Of a stretch of DNA of 64,000 nucleotides, positions 10,101-18,800 are shown piece by piece. A model generated the notes under the pieces. That model made no database searches and was not told where the DNA came from. It worked only from the letters and a program-made list of their open reading frames with translations. The stretch comes from Candidatus Heimdallarchaeota archaeon (lineage in GTDB: Archaea; Asgardarchaeota; Heimdallarchaeia; Heimdallarchaeales; Heimdallarchaeaceae). Both the position numbers and the translations under genes were made by a program. Where the stretch lies: NCBI GenBank assembly GCA_019057815.1, contig JAHLWR010000005.1, positions 62,001-126,000 of the forward strand, in the 5' to 3' direction. The number at the start of each line of letters is the position of its first letter. Positions within the stretch are counted from its first letter, which is position 1.

Positions 10101-10397
10101 CTATTCAATTGCTTTTAATATATCGCTATCTCCTAACTCATATATTGTTAAAGAAGATACAAAATGTGGTCTTCCACAAACAGCTCCTAAATCCAAAGTT
10201 GATCCTTTGTATTCTAATACAGGTATTTCCGAGAGTCCTGCATAGTATTCAATTTCTTCTTTTATGGTTTGTGGCGTATTATTGGCAATTACAACTAATT
10301 TAGCTTGTTTATTTAACAAAGCCTTTTTTGTTGATTCAACACCATATGAGATTTTTCCTGTGTCAACAGCTATTCTAATGCTTCGATCAATGTCCAT
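10101..10397 (-). CDS. rpl30e: Ribosomal protein L30e
   Basis: This is a large-subunit protein of the L7Ae/L30e/S12e fold that binds 23S rRNA. The 98-residue sequence from MDIDRSIRIAVDTGKISYG onward matches the family along its whole length, including the LVVIANNTP and LGAVCGRP blocks. The frame is open from an ATG at 10412, but GGTG lies seven bases before the ATG at 10397 and the family begins there, so I use 10397. L30e normally sits between rpoA2 and nusA. Here it keeps only nusA as neighbour, and the pair is inverted relative to rpoB and rpoA1. Confidence 0.94.
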   Translation of the reverse strand: MDIDRSIRIAVDTGKISYGVESTKKALLNKQAKLVVIANNTPQTIKEEIEYYAGLSEIPVLEYKGSTLDLGAVCGRPHFVSSLTIYELGDSDILKAIE

Positions 10398-10515
10398 AAT
10401 GCACACCAACATTCACTATTATTTCGAGGGTTTTCCTTAAATTCTTAAATATTTTTACTACTGACACATTTGTTTATGTGTTAAAAACTTTTTTTAGTTT
10501 TTGATGAATGCCTAC

Positions 10516-11412
10516 TTAAATCTCGATAGCACCTGAAAAAAGAACATCCCAAGCTTTACTCCATCTTTCAGGATGGGCCACATCAATCCAGAAAACGTTT
10601 TTTGGGCACACATATGCCTTTACTTGTTTATCCCTTATAAGTTTAGGAATAATATCGCTAGAAATAGATTTTCCCTCTGAATCTGCAAGATAATCCATAA
10701 TCTCTGGCTTAAAAATGTAAATCCCTGTGTTAATATATCCACGTATCTGGGATTTTGAAGGGGTTTCCTCAAATTTTGTAACAAGATTTCCATCCTCACT
10801 AGTATCATCAGTATAAAAAACACCATAATCAGAATAAAATCCCTTTTCATCGGACTTTCCTATTGCTTGATAATAGTTACTCACCTTAATTCCGCACAAT
10901 GTTGCGATACAATCGTTACTTTTATCTTTATGAAATTCAATAATGTTTGATAAATTAATGTTTGTCAATATATCAGAATTCATCACAAGAAAATTATCAG
11001 TAATCAAGTTTTTCGCATTAAATATTGCCCCTGCTGTGTCTAGTGCGGTTGCTTCGCTCACATAACTTAGATTTAACCCATTCCAGTTTTGCCCAAAATA
11101 TTTCATTACACGGTTTCCAAGTTTACCTATGAGTAAAACAACATCGATTATTCCGTATTTTCCTAGAAGTTCAAGATTATATTCTAGTAGAGGTTTGTAG
11201 CCAACTGGAATCATTGCTTTGGGTATTGATTTGGTTATAGGTCTTAGTCTGGCACCCTCACCTCCTGCTAAAATAAATGCTTTTATTTTTCTTAACTCAA
11301 ATTCTTTTTCTATTAATCGTATGAGAAAATCCTTTATTGACCCAGGACCTTTTTTCTCTTTGATAGCGCTCCAAATTCGTTCAGGAAACTCCACTGTAAA
11401 TTTATGAACCAT
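10516..11412 (-). CDS. NDP-sugar nucleotidyltransferase with N-terminal ribbon-helix-helix-like segment
   Basis: Residues 44-298 form a nucleotidyltransferase of the glucose-1-phosphate thymidylyl/uridylyl/mannose-1-P guanylyl type. The signature is LAGGEGARLRP...PKAMIPV (about 48-70), followed by VMNSDIL and GYINTGIYIF. These enzymes make NDP-sugars from a sugar-1-phosphate and NTP for glycan or S-layer synthesis. There is no C-terminal left-handed beta helix, so it is a short form. Residues 1-40 are unusual: a predicted beta strand plus two helices (HKFTVEFPERIWSAIKEKKG, then SIKDFLIRLIEKEFE) resembling a ribbon-helix-helix DNA-binding module fused in frame. The fold is inferred. Which base and sugar are used is unknown. 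The gene is monocistronic. Confidence 0.85.
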   Translation of the reverse strand: MVHKFTVEFPERIWSAIKEKKGPGSIKDFLIRLIEKEFELRKIKAFILAGGEGARLRPITKSIPKAMIPVGYKPLLEYNLELLGKYGIIDVVLLIGKLGNRVMKYFGQNWNGLNLSYVSEATALDTAGAIFNAKNLITDNFLVMNSDILTNINLSNIIEFHKDKSNDCIATLCGIKVSNYYQAIGKSDEKGFYSDYGVFYTDDTSEDGNLVTKFEETPSKSQIRGYINTGIYIFKPEIMDYLADSEGKSISSDIIPKLIRDKQVKAYVCPKNVFWIDVAHPERWSKAWDVLFSGAIEI

Positions 11413-11546
11413 TTTTATTCAACCAAGCAAAGATAGTTTCTTCATTCACAAGATATTCTATCCTACTTTTTAGTTTTGCCTTTCAATCTGTTGATTAACC
11501 AATAGATTTTTTTAATTCCATTCGTTTCATATTTTAATTTATCTCT

Positions 11547-12662
11547 TTGGTGATACAACTGTTTAACAAGATATCTTCAACAAAGTATAGTCTTGAACGC
11601 CTAAAGAAACAACAAGACATTGCTGATAAATACAACATTAGCTTGGACCAAATTCTTGATTTAAGTGGGGGACAGAATCTTTTCATTCCACCACATCATA
11701 TACAGAAGATTATAATGAAGGAGATACAATCAATTGATCCTAGAGATAGCTATCCCATCGATTATTATGCTTTTATTGATGAATTATCTCGATTCGTAGG
11801 TGTGAAACCATCAGCGATTTATCCAGGATTAACCCACAGTCAGCTAATTCAAAGAATGTTATCAACGATTACAAATCCAAACGATAACATCTTGTTATTT
11901 TCTCCAGATAAGGAAATCTATTTCCAAATTGCAAACAACCAGAGACTAAACATTGATACAATTAGTTTAACAGAAAAATTTGAACTAAATGTGGATGAAA
12001 TACTTGATAAAATTAAGCAAACTAATGCAAAAACACTAATTTTCTCTTCACCTCACTATCCAACAGCCAATCAATTCGATGAACAACGTTTGTTATTACT
12101 CGTAAAAGAAACAGAAATCCCAATAATTGTAGACGAATCTTATGTTGAGTTCGGTAAATATAGCCTTGTAAAACAAGTTCAATACTATAATAACTTGTCA
12201 ATTGTCAGATCTTTTTCCAAAGCATGGGGATTAGGAGCCTTTTCATGTGCATATTTAGTATCGGACACTTCAGCAGTAAATAATTTGAAAGAGAGATATT
12301 TTATTGAAGAGATACCTCCAATACATCTTTTAGTCACTACTGATGTTTTACGAGCACCCTATCGTTTTGTTGAGCTTATTAATGGCTTCATATTGGAAAG
12401 AAAAAGAGTAATTGAACATCTGAAAATGTTGAGTGGAATCAAGGTTTATAAAAGTGACACCAACTTCCTTTTTATACAATTTAAAGAGAATATAAAAACG
12501 TTATATGATCAGTTATGTAGTAAAGGTATAATCGTACAAACTTTTGATTCTGCTACCTATTTCAAAGATAAGGAAAAGTCATTTTTAGCAACATTGGGAG
12601 ACAATAATGTCAACGATAGATTCATTTTAGCTTTAATAGAAACACTTGAATCGATTCTTTAA
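11547..12662 (+). CDS. PLP-dependent aminotransferase, histidinol-phosphate aminotransferase-like
   Basis: This is a fold-type I aminotransferase of class I/II, 371 residues. The PLP Schiff-base lysine is K225 in SFSKAWGLGAF, the pyridine-nitrogen Asp is D196 in VDESYVEF, and the substrate-loop motif SPHYPTANQF stands where HisC has NPNNPTG. It resembles HisC or CobD-like threonine-phosphate decarboxylase more than aspartate aminotransferases. No other his or cob gene is nearby, so the substrate is open. The called start is TTG, with GTG directly after it (11550). It ends three bases before the convergent nob1 stop. Confidence 0.8.
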   Translation: MVIQLFNKISSTKYSLERLKKQQDIADKYNISLDQILDLSGGQNLFIPPHHIQKIIMKEIQSIDPRDSYPIDYYAFIDELSRFVGVKPSAIYPGLTHSQLIQRMLSTITNPNDNILLFSPDKEIYFQIANNQRLNIDTISLTEKFELNVDEILDKIKQTNAKTLIFSSPHYPTANQFDEQRLLLLVKETEIPIIVDESYVEFGKYSLVKQVQYYNNLSIVRSFSKAWGLGAFSCAYLVSDTSAVNNLKERYFIEEIPPIHLLVTTDVLRAPYRFVELINGFILERKRVIEHLKMLSGIKVYKSDTNFLFIQFKENIKTLYDQLCSKGIIVQTFDSATYFKDKEKSFLATLGDNNVNDRFILALIETLESIL

Positions 12663-12665
12663 CTG

Positions 12666-13208
12666 TTATTTTTCAACCCTAAAACGGTTATACTTTCTTT
12701 TTAAAGCACTTCCACAATCTTGACATTCCTTCATTTTGGTTTGAAAAATACCTCCACACCCTATGCATTTCCAATAGTATTTTCGCTTAGATTTAATTTT
12801 AAATAGAGGAGCTTTGAATGGTATTCCATGGGTGACACAGACGTTTTGCACTGCTTTGTCATCGCTAATTATCACTGATTCAGGATAATCAAAATAAATA
12901 GCAATAACATCTATATCGTATGTTGATAAGTTAGGAAAATCACCAGATTCTTCTGCATACTGTCTTGCTTTGGATAAAGCTTCGGAAGATGGCGTAACAA
13001 ATCTGATTTTATTTTCAGCTTCTAACAAACTCAAAGTTAGATTAGCTTTTATAGAACGCATTTCTTCTTTCAGGTTAAAGGGTATTAAAAATTTCTCGTT
13101 GTCTTTACTAGTCTCTTCAGAAGGAAGTATATGAATGATTACAGTTGAATCAAGAATATAACAAGGAGCATTGTCATTATCATTTACCTTGTTATTCATT
13201 AATATCAT
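12666..13208 (-). CDS. nob1: Nob1-type PIN endonuclease with zinc ribbon
   Basis: Nob1 cleaves the 3' end of pre-16S/18S rRNA at site D during small-subunit maturation. Residues 16-125 form a PIN domain with acidic residues in ILDSTVIIH (D20), the STYDIDVIAI helix and ISDDKAV. Residues 148-165 form a zinc ribbon (C148, C151, C162, C165) followed by a basic tail. At 180 residues it is typical of archaeal Nob1. The first 15 residues are variable, and a second ATG lies at residue 4. The start overlaps the 3' end of the upstream NAD kinase gene by 17 bases, implying translational coupling. Confidence 0.9.
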   Translation of the reverse strand: MILMNNKVNDNDNAPCYILDSTVIIHILPSEETSKDNEKFLIPFNLKEEMRSIKANLTLSLLEAENKIRFVTPSSEALSKARQYAEESGDFPNLSTYDIDVIAIYFDYPESVIISDDKAVQNVCVTHGIPFKAPLFKIKSKRKYYWKCIGCGGIFQTKMKECQDCGSALKRKYNRFRVEK

Positions 13209-14169
13209 CGGGATCTAGTTTTAATAATTTTTCTCTAACACGTTCTACATAATTATCAGAGAAACGTACAAATTTCACTTTTTTCTCGGATTTTGTTACA
13301 GTAATTGACTCTCCATATTTGAGTTTGCAATATATTTCACCATCAATAACAACAGTTCCATCTCTATACTTACTTGCATTAACAACTTTAATTTCTGTTT
13401 CAGGAGGAACAACTAAAGGGTAAACTCGTCCTAAGAATGGGCAAATGGCTACTATTGAAAATGCATCAACGGTTGGCATTATTAATGGACCGCCTGCTGA
13501 GCGAGAGTATGCGCTTGAGCCTGTTGTACTAGCTACAATTATTCCATCACCATTGAATGTGTATAGCTGTTCGCCATTTATTGAAACTTTTAGTGTAATT
13601 ATTCGACCAGTTTTATCAGGTATAACAATTACATCGTTTACAGCTACAAGATTTGAGCAATTTGCTGCTACAACTGAAAGGGTCGTATATTCCTCATAGA
13701 AGAATTCGTTACGCTCAAATTTCTCAATAGCTTTAATCAATTCATCAGGTTCTATTTCTGTTAAAAAACCCACCCTCCCGCAGTTAACTCCTAAAATAGG
13801 TAAGTTAATCCAGCGATTAAGTGTTTTTAAAATTGTTCCATCCCCACCGAAAACCAGAATCACATCGATTTTTTGATTAGATTCATCGAATTGCGCTTTT
13901 CCACTGTCTAGATTCGAATCGAGAATTACATTATAACCTCTCTCTTTTAGCTTATTAAATGCGTTCAATGCTGTTTTCACAGCTTTTTCTCGTTTTGAAC
14001 TAGTTACTAGAAAGTGGGAAACATCTAACACTACTTCGCACCTTGAACCAATAGAATGCAAGTGATTAAAAAAGGTTAGGAAAGAACTATTTCCTTTTTT
14101 TAAGCTTTGCGATAAAATAACCAATTGTTCTATCTTTTCCCGGGATAAAACGCTGAACAGGGAATTCAA
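13192..14169 (-). CDS. nadK: NAD kinase (ATP/polyphosphate-dependent)
   Basis: The enzyme phosphorylates NAD to NADP. The hallmark GGDGT is at residues 108-112, followed by GVNCGRVGFLTEIEPDEL, NDVIV and GDGIIVASTTGSSAYSRSAGGPL, the NAD-binding and catalytic loops. The called frame gives 325 residues, but the first 36 are outside the family and overlap the upstream methyltransferase gene by 83 bases. A TTG at 14061 would give 289 residues and no overlap, and may be the true start. The gene sits between the NSUN-type methyltransferase and nob1, all overlapping or abutting, so one mRNA is likely. Confidence 0.92.
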   Translation of the reverse strand: MNSLFSVLSREKIEQLVILSQSLKKGNSSFLTFFNHLHSIGSRCEVVLDVSHFLVTSSKREKAVKTALNAFNKLKERGYNVILDSNLDSGKAQFDESNQKIDVILVFGGDGTILKTLNRWINLPILGVNCGRVGFLTEIEPDELIKAIEKFERNEFFYEEYTTLSVVAANCSNLVAVNDVIVIPDKTGRIITLKVSINGEQLYTFNGDGIIVASTTGSSAYSRSAGGPLIMPTVDAFSIVAICPFLGRVYPLVVPPETEIKVVNASKYRDGTVVIDGEIYCKLKYGESITVTKSEKKVKFVRFSDNYVERVREKLLKLDPDDINE

Positions 14170-15253
14170 ATTCCTTTGATGTTTCCATTTTTGAAAAACG
14201 GAATCTTTGCTCTATTATTTTAAAATTAAGTTTTTGGATAGCGTAATCAATTACTTCCTCATTTTCTTCTTTTGTAATAGTGCAAGTGGAATAAAGTAAT
14301 TCACCACCTTGTTTCAACAACTTCTTACAAGCAAAAAGGATTGCTTTTTGATAATTAGCACTTGACTGTATATCTTTTAACTTTAAACCAAAAAATAACC
14401 GGGGACGCAAACCTAGTGCTGTGCAAGGCGGATCTACCATAATTTTATCGAATTTCTGCGACCACTCTTTACTCAATTCAATTATGTCCCCAGCAAAGAT
14501 TGAAATGTTTTGTATTTTAAATCTTTGAATCTTATCTATTAGTTTCTGAAGCCTTCTTTTTGATCTGTCAACAGCAACAATTTTCGCTTGGTCTTTTGTT
14601 AGTTCACTTAAATGAATAGTCTTGTTTCCAGGTGCTGCACAGCAATCAAGAATACAATCATAAGGCTTTGGATCAAGATTAATACTAGCTAAATAAGCAG
14701 GAAAACTTTGAAAATAAATAGGTAAATGATGCATGTCTAATTGTTCAACACTAGGTACTTGAAAAGGCGATAGAACGTTTCTTGCTGCGACACCTTTTTT
14801 TACCTTAAGCATATCAGAGTGATTCATTGAAGAAATCGCTTTAGCGACGTTTATTCCTTGTTGACTAGTAACAACGATTTCATCATTTCTTTTTACTTTG
14901 TTAGCTCTTTTAACACCTGGAACAAAAATATCGGAACCCTGATAAATCATCTCTGCTGCTCTGTTGTCGACTACAATTTGCTTCTGTATATCAGATAAAT
15001 CTAGTTCAAATGGCCCTTTAGGTTCAATAACAATTATATTTGGAAAAACTGAATGCTGCTGCGCTTTATAACCACAATTTTCTAAATAATCCAATGTCCC
15101 CCCAATTTGAGATAAATCACCATACACATGAAGAGTATAATCTTCCATTGGAGTTATTACTTTACGAAGGTAATTCTTTTTAGAACCAGGATCCAATAAA
15201 GTAGTTAGATAATTTTGGAGTTCTTCAGAAATTATGGGGAGATTATGCTTCAT
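14087..15253 (-). CDS. NSUN6-like RNA m5C methyltransferase with internal PUA domain
   Basis: This is an S-adenosylmethionine-dependent cytosine-C5 RNA methyltransferase of the NOL1/NOP2/Sun family. The SAM-binding motif is CCAAPGNKT (204-212). DPPC (C277) and STC (C324) are the two cysteines of the catalytic cycle. A PUA RNA-binding domain lies at about residues 91-160, before the catalytic domain, the arrangement of eukaryal NSUN6 and its archaeal relatives. NSUN6 methylates C72 at the tRNA 3' end, so a tRNA acceptor-stem target is plausible but unproven. It ends inside the called NAD kinase frame and is 17 bases downstream of the phosphodiesterase gene. Confidence 0.9.
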   Translation of the reverse strand: MKHNLPIISEELQNYLTTLLDPGSKKNYLRKVITPMEDYTLHVYGDLSQIGGTLDYLENCGYKAQQHSVFPNIIVIEPKGPFELDLSDIQKQIVVDNRAAEMIYQGSDIFVPGVKRANKVKRNDEIVVTSQQGINVAKAISSMNHSDMLKVKKGVAARNVLSPFQVPSVEQLDMHHLPIYFQSFPAYLASINLDPKPYDCILDCCAAPGNKTIHLSELTKDQAKIVAVDRSKRRLQKLIDKIQRFKIQNISIFAGDIIELSKEWSQKFDKIMVDPPCTALGLRPRLFFGLKLKDIQSSANYQKAILFACKKLLKQGGELLYSTCTITKEENEEVIDYAIQKLNFKIIEQRFRFSKMETSKEFEFPVQRFIPGKDRTIGYFIAKLKKRK

Positions 15254-15270
15254 GTTGTGATTTACTCACT

Positions 15271-15768
15271 TTAACACTCTAATTTATGGAATTCAACTTT
15301 GTTTGTTGTAGTTTCAAGTATTGCAAAAGTTGCTTCACCAAATAAGTTTCCATAGAGTTCTCCAGGATTTATCAGAATTGTCTTTCCATGTGTTTTTATT
15401 TCTTTTTTGTGCGTATGTCCAACAATTACATAGTCATACAATTGTGATTTTAGTAGAGCTTCTACAATCAAATCACTAGTACCATGATAAAGCGCAAACG
15501 TTTTATCAGCTAACTCTATACGACCAACATACTTAAAGTAGTGACCAATATCTGCAATTAATTCTCTAAGATAGTCTTCATCGCCTAGATTGTTCCCCGC
15601 ACACACATAAAATCTACCCTTAAAATCTGAAAATGGAAGCACACAAAATGGAGAAATAAGGTCACCAGCATGTAAAATAGCTTCAATATTATGATCTTTG
15701 AAAATTTGTATGGTCTTCTTTAAGTTTTCAAGATTATCATGTGAATCGCTTATAATACCTATTTTCAT
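15271..15768 (-). CDS. YfcE/MJ0936-family metallophosphoesterase
   Basis: This 165-residue calcineurin-like phosphodiesterase has the dimetal motifs in order: GIISDSHDN (D8, H10), HAGDLI (D37), AGNNLGD (where most relatives have GNCD), YHGT and VGHTHKKE. The length and a C-terminus ending soon after the last beta strand match MJ0936. Members hydrolyse bis-pNPP or cyclic nucleotides in vitro, and the cellular substrate is generally unknown. It appears to head the minus-strand operon leading to the m5C methyltransferase, NAD kinase and nob1. A GGTAATAAAT leader precedes the ATG. Confidence 0.9.
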   Translation of the reverse strand: MKIGIISDSHDNLENLKKTIQIFKDHNIEAILHAGDLISPFCVLPFSDFKGRFYVCAGNNLGDEDYLRELIADIGHYFKYVGRIELADKTFALYHGTSDLIVEALLKSQLYDYVIVGHTHKKEIKTHGKTILINPGELYGNLFGEATFAILETTTNKVEFHKLEC

Positions 15769-15810
15769 ATTTATTACCTAACCAACAAAACCTAATATTA
15801 AATTGTCTTC

Positions 15811-15895
15811 TGGTGCGGGGAGGGAGATTCGAACTCCCGAACCACTAAGGACTAGGATCTGAACCTAGCATCTTTGACCACTCGACAATCCCCGC
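15811..15895 (-). tRNA. tRNA-Leu (anticodon CAG)
   Basis: Read on the minus strand, the acceptor GCGGGGA pairs with TCCCCGC, and A73 plus an encoded CCA follow. The anticodon arm is CTAGG-TTCAGAT-CCTAG, giving CAG. A long variable arm (class II) and a TTCGAAT T-loop complete it. There is no intron. It shares its D-arm and variable-arm design with the second tRNA-Leu at 42241. Confidence 0.95.
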
Positions 15896-15920
15896 TAGTG
15901 TATTTAGAAAATTTACCGAA

Positions 15921-15930
15921 TGTTTAAATT
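15921..15930 (-). promoter_or_regulatory. TATA box of tRNA-Leu(CAG)
   Basis: AATTTAAACA on the minus strand lies 26-35 bases upstream of the tRNA 5' end, the expected TBP-site distance. Confidence 0.55.
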
Positions 15931-15961
15931 CTTTTTTGTGTTGAACTTACTTAGTGATTAA

Positions 15962-17248
15962 ATGAGCTTCCGAGAATATCTTAAAACTCTCCGAGATAAT
16001 AACCTACTAGTTGAAATAAATGATAAGATAGACCTTGAATTGGCAATTACGAAACAGCTTCAGATTAATGAAGAGAAGGCTACACTATTTACCAATATTA
16101 AAGAATCTAAATATCAATTAATTGGCAATCTGATTTCTTCAAAAGATCAACTTGGGAAGATACTCGAAACACAAAATCTTTATCATAACAAGTTTCAAGG
16201 GTATGTGGAAAACCCAAAAACACCCGAAAAAATAGAATTTAATCCAACATTCAAAAATGAAATAATAGTTAATCTCTTTGAACTCCCAATTCCAAAATTT
16301 TTCTCTTCTGATGGAGGACGATATTTAACAGCTGGAATTGTTTTTGCTAAATTTCCAAATAGCGAAGAAGTAAATGGTAGCATTCATAGAATTATGATAA
16401 TAGGTAAAGATAAGGGAGTTATACGTCTTGTACCACGTGATTTATTTCAAATTCATGTAGAAAATTCAAAAAGTGGAAAAGATACCTCAATTGCTATAAT
16501 TGTAGGTTGTCATCCCGCAATAGCCTTAGCAACTTCTTTTCAACGATCTTATGGGGAATCTGAATTGCCTTTAGCAAATGCCCTCATGAATGGTTCCTTG
16601 AAAACTGCCAAAACGCCTAAGTATGGAATTGAAATTCCTGCTGAAACAGAATTTGTATTAGAAGGGAAAATATCAGCTACAGAACAACACAACGAGGGTC
16701 CATTTGTTGACATCACTGGAACAAAGGATACTGTTCGAACCCAACCAACGATTACAATTGAAAAAATATTCCATCGTGATAATCCAATCTTTCAAACCAT
16801 TTTACCAGCTTATAAAGAACATCTTATTCTTATGGGTTTTCCACGAGAGGTGCAAATTTATGAACGCGTATCAAAAATAGTCAAACAAGTTCATGGTATA
16901 TATTTAACAGCTGGAGGGTGTGGTTGGTTACATGCTGTAATATCAATTACACCGAAAAAAACTAGGCGCACAAAAAACATAGGACATGCTGCCTTTGCTG
17001 CTCATCCATCGTTAAAATGGTGCACATTAGTAGATAAGGATATAGATATTTATAATAGAAAAGCTGTTGAATGGGCAACAATAACACGAGCTGGGGAAGG
17101 AGATATAGTAGTAATTAATAGTGTTACAGGTTCAAGTCTTGATCCTTCAAGAAATAAAACGAACAATACTACAATCAAGGTAATAGTTGATGCAACGAAG
17201 AAAGGAGAACAAAAAAATGAAGACTATGAAAGAATTATTCCTTTTTAA
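15962..17248 (+). CDS. UbiD-family prFMN-dependent decarboxylase
   Basis: UbiD enzymes use prenylated FMN to decarboxylate unsaturated acids. The 428-residue protein carries the family blocks: the N-terminal SFREYLKTL, the prFMN-site region around HRIMIIGKDKG, and the catalytic Glu block EGPFVDITGTKD. The C-terminal VDKDIDIYN follows. In archaea one UbiD member is the anhydromevalonate phosphate decarboxylase of the modified mevalonate pathway; this gene is a reasonable candidate, but neighbouring genes do not test it. GTGAT precedes the ATG. No UbiX-like flavin prenyltransferase is in the window. Confidence 0.85.
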   Translation: MSFREYLKTLRDNNLLVEINDKIDLELAITKQLQINEEKATLFTNIKESKYQLIGNLISSKDQLGKILETQNLYHNKFQGYVENPKTPEKIEFNPTFKNEIIVNLFELPIPKFFSSDGGRYLTAGIVFAKFPNSEEVNGSIHRIMIIGKDKGVIRLVPRDLFQIHVENSKSGKDTSIAIIVGCHPAIALATSFQRSYGESELPLANALMNGSLKTAKTPKYGIEIPAETEFVLEGKISATEQHNEGPFVDITGTKDTVRTQPTITIEKIFHRDNPIFQTILPAYKEHLILMGFPREVQIYERVSKIVKQVHGIYLTAGGCGWLHAVISITPKKTRRTKNIGHAAFAAHPSLKWCTLVDKDIDIYNRKAVEWATITRAGEGDIVVINSVTGSSLDPSRNKTNNTTIKVIVDATKKGEQKNEDYERIIPF

Positions 17249-17391
17249 TCAAGACGCTGCTTGAAGATTCAGAAAGAGTAAGTTGTTTAAACACTACTTA
17301 TGAGATATTTTCTTTGTACAATAGAACTATTTGTTATTATATAGAGCTTATTTATCTAATATTACTTACATAACAACGTCACATCTATTGA

Positions 17392-17404
17392 AAAAGATAT
17401 ATAA
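17392..17404 (+). promoter_or_regulatory. Candidate BRE/TATA of glyA
   Basis: AAAAGATATATAAAG lies about 35-45 bases upstream of the glyA ATG. It is a canonical archaeal TATA element preceded by purines. A GAGGT Shine-Dalgarno-like motif lies between it and the ATG. Confidence 0.55.
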
Positions 17405-17437
17405 AGAAACTTTGAAATTGCCATTAGAGGTTAAAAT

Positions 17438-18748
17438 ATGAAAATAATGAATGACTTATCAAACTCTGATCCTGAAGTGGCGGATACACTCTTAAGAGAG
17501 TTGAAACGCCAGGAAGAGGGAATAGAGTTAATCCCTTCTGAAAATTACACTTCTCGAGCTGTTCTTCAGTCTATTGGGAGTGTTTTTACCAACAAATATT
17601 CTGAAGGCTACCCTAAAAAGAGATATTATGGTGGAAATGAAATTGTTGATGAAGTTGAAATCATTGCCATTGATCGAGCAAAAGAGCTTTTTGGTTGTGA
17701 ACATGTTAACGTGCAACCCTATTCTGGATCTCCTGCAAATCAAGCAGTCTTCTTTGCTTTATTAAACTTGAAGGATAAGTTTATAGGCTTCAGTCTTACT
17801 TCTGGTGGCCATCTTACTCATGGCAGTCATGTAAACTTTTCTGGGAAAAATTACGTTTGTGTTAGTTATGACGTTAATAGAGAAACAGAAATGTTAGATA
17901 TGGAAAATATTCGCAAATTAGCTCTAGAAGAAAAGCCGAAGATGATTATTTCAGGTTTAACAGCTTATCCACGAGAAATTGATTTCAAGGCTTTTCAGGA
18001 AATTGCTGAAGAAGTTAATGCTTATCATTTAGCAGATATTTCACATATAGCAGGTTTAGTAGTAGGTGATGCCCATTCAAGTCCTGTTTCTCATGCTGAT
18101 GTAATTACAACTACAACTCACAAAAGTCTAAGGGGCCCACGTGGAGCAATTATCATGTGTAAAATAGAGGACAGATTACATGACCTTCATCATCCCAACT
18201 CTAAGAAAAATTTGTCGCAGTTAATTGATTCTGCGGTGTTTCCAGGATTACAGGGGGGGCCTCATGATCATACAACAGCAGCTAAGGCTGTAGCTTTTGG
18301 TGAAGCGCTTAAACCTGAATTCAAGGATTACGCTAAACAAATTGTAAAAAACGCTAAAAGTTTAGCTGATGATTTAATGTCTCTTGATATGAAACTAGTG
18401 ACAAATGGGACAGATAACCACTTAGTTCTCATTGATTTACGTCCAGAAGGTCTAACTGGTAAAGGAGGTCTTATACAGAATGCTTTAGACGATGCAGGAA
18501 TTACAGTGAATAAGAATACAGTACCTTATGAACCTTCAAGTCCTTTCCATCCCTCAGGACTCAGACTAGGCACCCCTGCTATAACAACTAGAGGCATGAA
18601 AGAATCTGAAATGACGGTTATAGCTGAGGGTTTAGCAAAAGTTATAAAATCTAAAGGTGACCCAGAAGTAAGTGTGGTGGTAAAGGAAAGCATTTTAGAA
18701 CTCACTAAACAATTTCCACTTTATCCAGGGTTATCTATTCTGAAATAA
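17438..18748 (+). CDS. glyA: Serine hydroxymethyltransferase
   Basis: SHMT interconverts serine and glycine, passing a one-carbon unit to a folate or methanopterin carrier. The PLP lysine is K229 in TTTTHKSLRGPRG. Other blocks are IELIPSENYTS, NVQPYSGSPAN and the C-terminal RLGTPAITTRGM. At 436 residues it has full length. The SENY motif and overall text look like the bacterial/eukaryal folate type. The folD gene 450 bases downstream on the opposite strand supports a tetrahydrofolate C1 pathway. A T-rich terminator follows the stop (18765-18794). Confidence 0.96.
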   Translation: MKIMNDLSNSDPEVADTLLRELKRQEEGIELIPSENYTSRAVLQSIGSVFTNKYSEGYPKKRYYGGNEIVDEVEIIAIDRAKELFGCEHVNVQPYSGSPANQAVFFALLNLKDKFIGFSLTSGGHLTHGSHVNFSGKNYVCVSYDVNRETEMLDMENIRKLALEEKPKMIISGLTAYPREIDFKAFQEIAEEVNAYHLADISHIAGLVVGDAHSSPVSHADVITTTTHKSLRGPRGAIIMCKIEDRLHDLHHPNSKKNLSQLIDSAVFPGLQGGPHDHTTAAKAVAFGEALKPEFKDYAKQIVKNAKSLADDLMSLDMKLVTNGTDNHLVLIDLRPEGLTGKGGLIQNALDDAGITVNKNTVPYEPSSPFHPSGLRLGTPAITTRGMKESEMTVIAEGLAKVIKSKGDPEVSVVVKESILELTKQFPLYPGLSILK

Positions 18749-18764
18749 ATTTTATTAGTACAGA

Positions 18765-18794
18765 GATTTTTCTTTTTCTCTTTTTTTCTTTCTT
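18765..18794 (+). terminator. T-rich terminator after glyA
   Basis: A pyrimidine stretch with several T4-T7 runs begins 16 bases after the glyA stop, before the convergent gene ends at 18801. Confidence 0.5.
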
Positions 18795-18800
18795 CATTTA

